DNA of 9,432 nt from an uncultured Oscillospiraceae bacterium (GTDB lineage Bacteria; Bacillota; Clostridia; Oscillospirales; Oscillospiraceae): contig CAJUOT010000076.1 in the NCBI GenBank assembly GCA_910588135.1, positions 1 to 9,432 on the forward strand, written 5' to 3'. Positions 5,860 to 9,432 of the stretch are shown here, piece by piece (within the stretch, counting starts at the first letter, position 1; each line of letters opens with the position of its first letter). A program made the position numbers and the translations under genes. The notes below the pieces were generated by a model. It saw only the letters and a program-made list of their open reading frames with translations. It searched no databases and was not told the origin of the DNA.

Positions 5860-6348
5860 ATGGCGGAAATCAAAAAGCAATGGCTCCCCCGGGCGCTGGC
5901 CGGCGGGCTGGCCGGCGTGGCGGCCCATGTCCTGCTGGGCTACCTGCTGGGCTGTTTCAGCCTGATCGGCCCGGCCAGCTTCAGCGGCTTCCGCTTCCCG
6001 GACTGCCGCTTCCCCTATGAGCTTGAACCGCTGGGGGAGGCCCTGTCCTTTGGCCTCTTTGCCCTGTTCGGGGCCGAGGTGGGAATCGCCACCCTGCCCT
6101 TCGCCGACAGCGGCAGGGAGCTGGTGATCCACTCCCTGCTCCATTACGCCGTCACCACAGTCACAGTGTCGGTGTGGGTGGTGCTGAATTTCGGGTGGCG
6201 TGGGACGCTGCCCGGCTTCCTTATCCCGCTGACGCTGGTGTACGCCCTGGTCTGGCTGGTCCGTTGGGCGGGGTGGTACCGGGAGCTGCTGGCCATTCGG
6301 AAAAAGCTGGGCCTGAACCGCAAAAAGGAGGGGGCGGACGCGCCGTGA
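5860..6348 (+). CDS. DUF3021-like four-helix membrane protein, partner of the LytTR regulator
   Basis: A 162-residue integral membrane protein. Likely helices are at about 13-33, 61-80, 93-111 and 116-137, and a basic tail (RKKLGLNRKKEG) probably lies in the cytoplasm. The pattern fits DUF3021: an N-terminal GGLAGVAAHVLLGYLLG helix, a polar extracytoplasmic loop (SGFRFPDCRFPYELEPLGEAL), FALFGAEVGIATL, then LVIHSLLHYAVTTVTVSVWVVL and VYALVWLVRWAGWYRELLAIRKKL. The ATG is preceded by AAGGAGGG (5845-5852) 7 nt away. It is second in the operon after the LytTR gene. Known LytTR/membrane pairs suggest it sequesters or senses for the regulator; that is inference. Its stop overlaps the GTG of the next gene. 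Confidence 0.82.
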   Translation: MAEIKKQWLPRALAGGLAGVAAHVLLGYLLGCFSLIGPASFSGFRFPDCRFPYELEPLGEALSFGLFALFGAEVGIATLPFADSGRELVIHSLLHYAVTTVTVSVWVVLNFGWRGTLPGFLIPLTLVYALVWLVRWAGWYRELLAIRKKLGLNRKKEGADAP

Positions 6349-6632
6349 TCTGGTCTGTTTTTATCCTGTTTCTACTGGCCCCCATGGCGCTGCAGTGGCT
6401 GATCCTGCGGCGGACTCAGCGCCGCCTCCGCGCCCTGCGCTGGGCACCGCTTATCCTCCCGGCGCTGCTGGTCCGGCAGGGGCACTGGTATCTCCACGCC
6501 CCCTTGGAGGAGTACCCCAGCCCCTCCGGGCTGACCGGCACATTGTTCTACATCTTTGCTGCCCTGGCCCTGGCGGGCTGGGCGCTGGGGTGGGCGCTGT
6601 ACAAATTCCAAACATGGAGGGAGACGCCGTGA
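6345..6632 (+). CDS. Small membrane protein of the LytTR operon, function unknown
   Basis: A 95-residue protein that starts at a GTG overlapping the previous stop (GTGA), with AAGGAGGGGG upstream. Hydrophobic segments are at about 2-20 (IWSVFILFLLAPMALQWLIL), 33-44 (weaker, APLILPALLVRQ) and 63-88 (LTGTLFYIFAALALAGWALGWALYKF). A strongly basic loop (RRTQRRLRALRW, 22-33) lies between the first two, which suggests that part faces the cytoplasm. No family is recognised. The tight overlap on both sides implies translational coupling and a shared role with the DUF3021-like protein. A later start is possible, but the coupling supports this one. Confidence 0.75.
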   Translation: MIWSVFILFLLAPMALQWLILRRTQRRLRALRWAPLILPALLVRQGHWYLHAPLEEYPSPSGLTGTLFYIFAALALAGWALGWALYKFQTWRETP

Positions 6633-7120
6633 AAAAGCAGACCCGCGTCTACAATCTTCTCTTCCCCATCTGGCTCATCTGGCTGTTTCCCCAGGTGCTG
6701 GTATTCGTCATCCCCGGCAACCTGCTGGTGGACTGCGCCGTGCTGTTTCTCGCCCTGCTGGCCCTGAAGCACCCCCAGAAGGGCGCGGTGATCAAAAAGC
6801 TGTGGTGGAAGTTCTGGCTGCTGGGTTTCGCCGCCGATGGGGTGGGCGTGGCGTGGATGTTCCTGGGGTGGCTGCTGGCCATCCCCTTTGAGGACTTCTG
6901 GGACGACACTCTGCGCTATATCATGCACAACCCCTTTGGGCACCCGCTGGCCTTCCTGTGGACGCTGGCGGGGGTGGCCATTGCCGGGGTGTGCATCTAC
7001 TTCTTCGACAGGCGGGCCATGCGCTCCTGCGGCCTGCTCAGCGAGCGGGAGAAGGGCGTCACCGCCCTGGCCCTGGCCATCGTCACCGCCCCCTGGCTGT
7101 TTTTTGTCCCAATGTATTGA
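6629..7120 (+). CDS. Membrane protein of the LytTR operon, function unknown
   Basis: A 163-residue protein that starts at a GTG overlapping the previous stop (GTGA), with GGAGGGAG about 6 nt upstream. An in-frame ATG at 6614 lacks a ribosome binding site. Likely helices are at about 9-29 (NLLFPIWLIWLFPQVLVFVIP), 31-47, 58-85, 107-126 and 144-161. Between the third and fourth lies an acidic, aromatic loop (FEDFWDDTLRYIMHNPFGHP, 87-106) that might be the sensing or substrate-facing part. I recognise no named family, though similar YNLLFPIW-type proteins seem to occur in clostridial membrane operons. It is the last gene of the operon; a perfect palindromic terminator follows at 9 nt. Confidence 0.82.
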   Translation: MKKQTRVYNLLFPIWLIWLFPQVLVFVIPGNLLVDCAVLFLALLALKHPQKGAVIKKLWWKFWLLGFAADGVGVAWMFLGWLLAIPFEDFWDDTLRYIMHNPFGHPLAFLWTLAGVAIAGVCIYFFDRRAMRSCGLLSEREKGVTALALAIVTAPWLFFVPMY

Positions 7121-7128
7121 AAACGCGC

Positions 7129-7158
7129 AAAAGCGCACGGCCTAGGCCGTGCGCTTTT
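7129..7158. terminator. Perfect palindromic bidirectional terminator
   Basis: The 30 bases from AAAAGCGCACGG to CCGTGCGCTTTT are exactly their own reverse complement, with CTAG as the loop. Both strands end the stem with TTTT, so it can stop the LytTR operon on plus and the flippase gene on minus. The flippase stop codon (TAG, 7142-7144 on the complement) sits in the loop, and its last four codons (KRTA) form half the stem. Confidence 0.93.
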
Positions 7159-8236
7159 CTTGATACAGGGTGCGGTCTGGCCCCTCGGACGCGGCGTCCC
7201 GGGGGGCGTCCCCTTCCCGGCGGGAGCGCCGCAGCGCCCGCCCCGTCGCCAGAATGACCGCCGTGGCAAGGAGCACCAGATAGCAGTTCAGCGTTCGGCT
7301 GAGGATCATGGCGGGGGCCACCAGCCCCTCGCCGTACACCAGCAGGAAGCCCCGCAGGAACACATTTTCCGCCGCCCCGGCGCTCCCCGGCAGGGGCAGG
7401 TAGCCCACCGCGATGGCGCACAGCGCCTGGAGCGCCATCACCTCCCACAAAGAGAAGCCGGACAGCCCGAAGGCCCGGTAAACCACATAGGGCATGGCGT
7501 AGGAGCAGGCCAGCTGGAGGGCGCTCAGCTCCACCACCCGGGCCAGGAGCTGGGGGGAGCGGCGGATGAGCTGGGCCCCCCGGCGGTACTCCGCCAGGTG
7601 CGCGTCCGCCTTTTCCTCCAGCCCCGCCCGGTCCAGCGAGGGAAACACCCGTGCCCCCAGGGCGATGCAGCCGTACAGCAGCCGCCTGGCCGGGCCGGGG
7701 AGGAACAGAAACAGGAACATCAGCACGTCCAGCAGGGCGAACACGGCCAGCCCCAGCCCCAGCAGCAGCCCCACCTGCCCGCCCAGCCGCTCGGTGAGCC
7801 CCCCGGCGGCGCACAGCGCGAACACCCCCCAGCCCATGGCGGCGGTGTTGTACCCGATGGTGACCAGCAGCATATCCAGCGCGCCGGAGGCGGCGGGGGT
7901 GCCGTCCCGGCTCATGGCCACGATCTGGGCGGGCTGGCCGCCGGTGGCCGAGGGGGTGATGGTGCTGAAAAAGAACCCCGTGCACGAGTAGTAGGCGCAC
8001 CGCCGGAAGGGCTGGCCGCAGCCCAGGGCCCGCAGGATGGACCAGGTGGCCGCGGCCTCGCAGCACAGAAACAGCGCCATCAGCGGCAGGCCCAGCAGCA
8101 GCACCCGCCAGTCCGCACTGAGCAGGGCCGCCGCCAGCTGGCCCGGGGTCTGCTGCTTCAGGATGGTGTACACCGTCCAGGCCAGCAGGGCCAGCACCGC
8201 CCCCAGGCACAGCAGGTTTTTCCCGTTCTTTTTCAC
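7142..8236 (-). CDS. Flippase-like membrane protein (LPG_synthase_TM / UPF0104 family)
   Basis: A 364-residue polytopic membrane protein with about seven to eight helices (for example 8-27, 44-66, 118-143, 154-180, 262-282, 306-331). Family signatures are TPSATGGQPAQIVAMSRDG (94-112) and LPLPGSAGAAENVFLRGF (280-297), both typical of the MprF N-terminal flippase-like domain. The C-terminal aminoacyl-transfer domain of MprF is missing, so it should not make lysyl-phosphatidylglycerol; a lipid or glycolipid translocation role is likely but unproven. Chosen start: the GTG at 8236, which overlaps the TGA of the upstream glycosyltransferase. A GTG at 8242 is equally possible and has closer spacing to GGAAGGA. 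The frame stays open to 8473, but there it overlaps the conserved glycosyltransferase. The cytoplasmic tail (RRSRREGDAPRD...) runs into the terminator. Confidence 0.88.
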   Translation of the reverse strand: MKKNGKNLLCLGAVLALLAWTVYTILKQQTPGQLAAALLSADWRVLLLGLPLMALFLCCEAAATWSILRALGCGQPFRRCAYYSCTGFFFSTITPSATGGQPAQIVAMSRDGTPAASGALDMLLVTIGYNTAAMGWGVFALCAAGGLTERLGGQVGLLLGLGLAVFALLDVLMFLFLFLPGPARRLLYGCIALGARVFPSLDRAGLEEKADAHLAEYRRGAQLIRRSPQLLARVVELSALQLACSYAMPYVVYRAFGLSGFSLWEVMALQALCAIAVGYLPLPGSAGAAENVFLRGFLLVYGEGLVAPAMILSRTLNCYLVLLATAVILATGRALRRSRREGDAPRDAASEGPDRTLYQEKRTA

Positions 8237-9306
8237 GCGCACACACGTCCTTCCCCCGCCAGCGCGCGCACCACCGCGCACGCCGCCGTCCGGCTCAGCT
8301 CCGCGGCCGCCTCGTCCATGGCCCGCCCCATGGCGGCCAGGGCGCCGTCGTCGTAAATGGTGTCCCGGATGGCGGCCAGACACGCACCCTCTTCCTTGGA
8401 GGCGATGCGGGCCATGCCCCGGCGCACCAGGAAGCTGGCATTCTCCTGCTCCTGCTTCAGGAAGGGCTGCCACGCCAGGATGGGCAGGCGGGCCGCGATG
8501 GCCTCGAAGCAGGTGATCCCCCCGGGCTTGGACAGCATCAGGCTGGCCCGGGCCATGTACTTGTCCACCTCGGTGGTGAAGGGCACCGCCTCAATGTTCC
8601 GGTACTTCCCGTTCAGCCGCTGGAACAGCTTTTCGTTCCGGCCCGTGAGGATGGTGGTGTGCACCCCCTCCAGCGCGTCCAGCGCCTGATAGAAGCTGTC
8701 CCGCCGGGGCATGAGCCCCAGCCCGCCCCCCATGATCAGCAGCTCCCTCCGGCGGGAGCTGTCCCGGTGCGCGGGACGGAACCGCCCGCTCACCGGGATG
8801 CCCGATACCACAACGGCCTCCGGGTCCGCCCCCTTGGCGATGAAGCCCGCCCGGACGGCCTCCTCCGCCACCAGATAGCAGTTGGTGCCGGGGTGGAGCC
8901 ATTCGCTGTGGCAGGTCACGTCGGTGACGCAGGTGACCAGCGGGAGGTCCGACGGCCCCTCCTCCTTGTACCGGGACACGGCGGCGGAGCAGATGGGGTG
9001 GGTGGACACCACCACGTCGGGCCGGTACTGGTCCAGCAGGGCGTCCAGGCCGTCCAGCAGGCCGTCTCCCCGGCTCTCGCCGGGGTCGTTGGCGGTGAGG
9101 TCGTGGTAGAGGTTGTAAAAGACCCCGCCCCGGGTCACCAGCACGTTGAACCACCAGTACATGGCCGGGGCCAGCCTGGGCTGGGCGTACTCGAACAGGT
9201 CCACCACGTCGGCGCGGTGCCCGTCCTGGGCCAGCTGCTCCCGGAGCGCGTTGGCGGCGGACAGGTGGCCCATGCCGAATTTCCCCGTTAAAATCAAGAT
9301 GTTCAT
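8233..9306 (-). CDS. Glycosyltransferase of the MGDG synthase / diacylglycerol glucosyltransferase type (GT28-like)
   Basis: A 357-residue GT-B enzyme related to MurG and UgtP. The N-terminal acceptor domain starts MNILILTGKFGMGHLSAANAL, with the GxGH motif at 11-14. It continues RPDVVVSTHPICSAAV (95-110) and VTDVTCHSEWLHPGTNCYLVAEE (127-149). The C-terminal UDP-sugar domain has SGIPVSGRF (168-176), LIMGGGLGLMP (190-200), SKPGGITCFEAIAARLPIL (259-277) and PFLKQEQENA (281-290), which hold the expected nucleotide-sugar contacts. It probably adds a sugar to a membrane diacylglycerol on the cytoplasmic face. An in-frame ATG 12 codons upstream is possible, but the start used has AGGGGGGA 7 nt away and begins the conserved sequence. 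It overlaps the flippase-like gene by 4 nt; the pair may make and translocate a glycolipid (inference). Confidence 0.92.
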   Translation of the reverse strand: MNILILTGKFGMGHLSAANALREQLAQDGHRADVVDLFEYAQPRLAPAMYWWFNVLVTRGGVFYNLYHDLTANDPGESRGDGLLDGLDALLDQYRPDVVVSTHPICSAAVSRYKEEGPSDLPLVTCVTDVTCHSEWLHPGTNCYLVAEEAVRAGFIAKGADPEAVVVSGIPVSGRFRPAHRDSSRRRELLIMGGGLGLMPRRDSFYQALDALEGVHTTILTGRNEKLFQRLNGKYRNIEAVPFTTEVDKYMARASLMLSKPGGITCFEAIAARLPILAWQPFLKQEQENASFLVRRGMARIASKEEGACLAAIRDTIYDDGALAAMGRAMDEAAAELSRTAACAVVRALAGEGRVCA

Positions 9307-9354
9307 GAAGCGTCCCCCCTGGACCGGCGTACCGGGTGTCATTCTATGGCCCTG

Positions 9355-9382
9355 ATTATAGCGGACAAATCTTCAATTTCAA
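9355..9382 (-). promoter_or_regulatory. Promoter of the glycosyltransferase/flippase operon
   Basis: On the minus strand there is a perfect TATAAT (9355-9360) and TTGAAA (9377-9382) at 16 bp. The leader to the ATG is about 40 nt. Upstream DNA is markedly AT-rich and includes an inverted repeat, CTTAAA/TTTAAG (9416-9421 and 9427-9432), at the window edge. This may be an UP-type element, an operator or the tail of a terminator from the next region. Confidence 0.78.
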
Positions 9383-9432
9383 CGGGGAAGCTTCTTAGGT
9401 TTTAGCAGGGTTTTTCTTAAAAAATCTTTAAG

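Noticed and set aside
7142..8236. Full MprF (lysyl-phosphatidylglycerol synthase).
   Set aside because: Only the flippase-like transmembrane part is present; the aminoacyl-transfer domain is absent and the gene ends at a terminator.
7083..8356. Long open frames on both strands overlapping the flippase-like gene.
   Set aside because: They are alternative frames of a clear membrane-protein gene and have Gly/Pro/Arg or Gln/His-rich shadow composition.
1..9432. tRNA or rRNA genes, CRISPR arrays, insertion sequences and prophage genes.
   Set aside because: No cloverleaf, spaced direct repeats, transposase or phage-like protein was seen in any part of the window.

Overview
The window looks like a chromosomal segment of a GC-rich, spore-forming, anaerobic Firmicute, most likely a clostridial Oscillospiraceae-type gut bacterium (Flavonifractor/Lawsonibacter-like). 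Three things suggest this: an oxygen-sensitive class III ribonucleotide reductase, strong AGGAGG-type ribosome binding sites with sigma-A promoters of Firmicute form, and a LexA-like box of the Bacillus/Clostridium type. The taxon is inferred from gene content and protein style, not from a database search.

Layout: (1) 1-1137, minus: N-terminal part of nrdD, cut by the window edge. A near-consensus promoter and an NrdR box lie in its upstream region. (2) 1498-2505, plus: a 335-residue protein with 32 cysteines, probably a structural (coat-like) protein of unknown function. (3) 2575-3045, minus: a small lipoprotein. (4) 3181-4407, plus: Y-family DNA polymerase dinB under a promoter overlapped by an SOS box. 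(5) 4497-5129, minus: upp, uracil phosphoribosyltransferase. (6) 5330-7120, plus: a four-gene operon made of a stand-alone LytTR DNA-binding protein, a DUF3021-like four-helix membrane protein and two further small membrane proteins joined by GTGA stop/start overlaps. (7) 7142-9306, minus: a two-gene operon made of an MGDG-synthase-like glycosyltransferase and a flippase-like (LPG_synthase_TM/UPF0104) membrane protein.

The genes are mostly compact single units. Convergent pairs are separated by strong bidirectional hairpin terminators (2520-2557, 4431-4463, 7129-7158), and divergent pairs share intergenic promoter regions. Housekeeping nucleotide metabolism (nrdD, upp) and DNA damage tolerance (dinB) flank less-known material.

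The part most worth pursuing is the LytTR/DUF3021 operon. It has the architecture of a LytTR regulatory system (DNA-binding regulator plus a membrane partner). It also carries two unrecognised membrane proteins, a perfect inverted repeat centred on its -35 hexamer, and a 77-bp palindromic element inserted exactly between the regulator stop codon and the ribosome binding site of the membrane gene. No RNA genes, CRISPR arrays, transposases or phage genes were seen.
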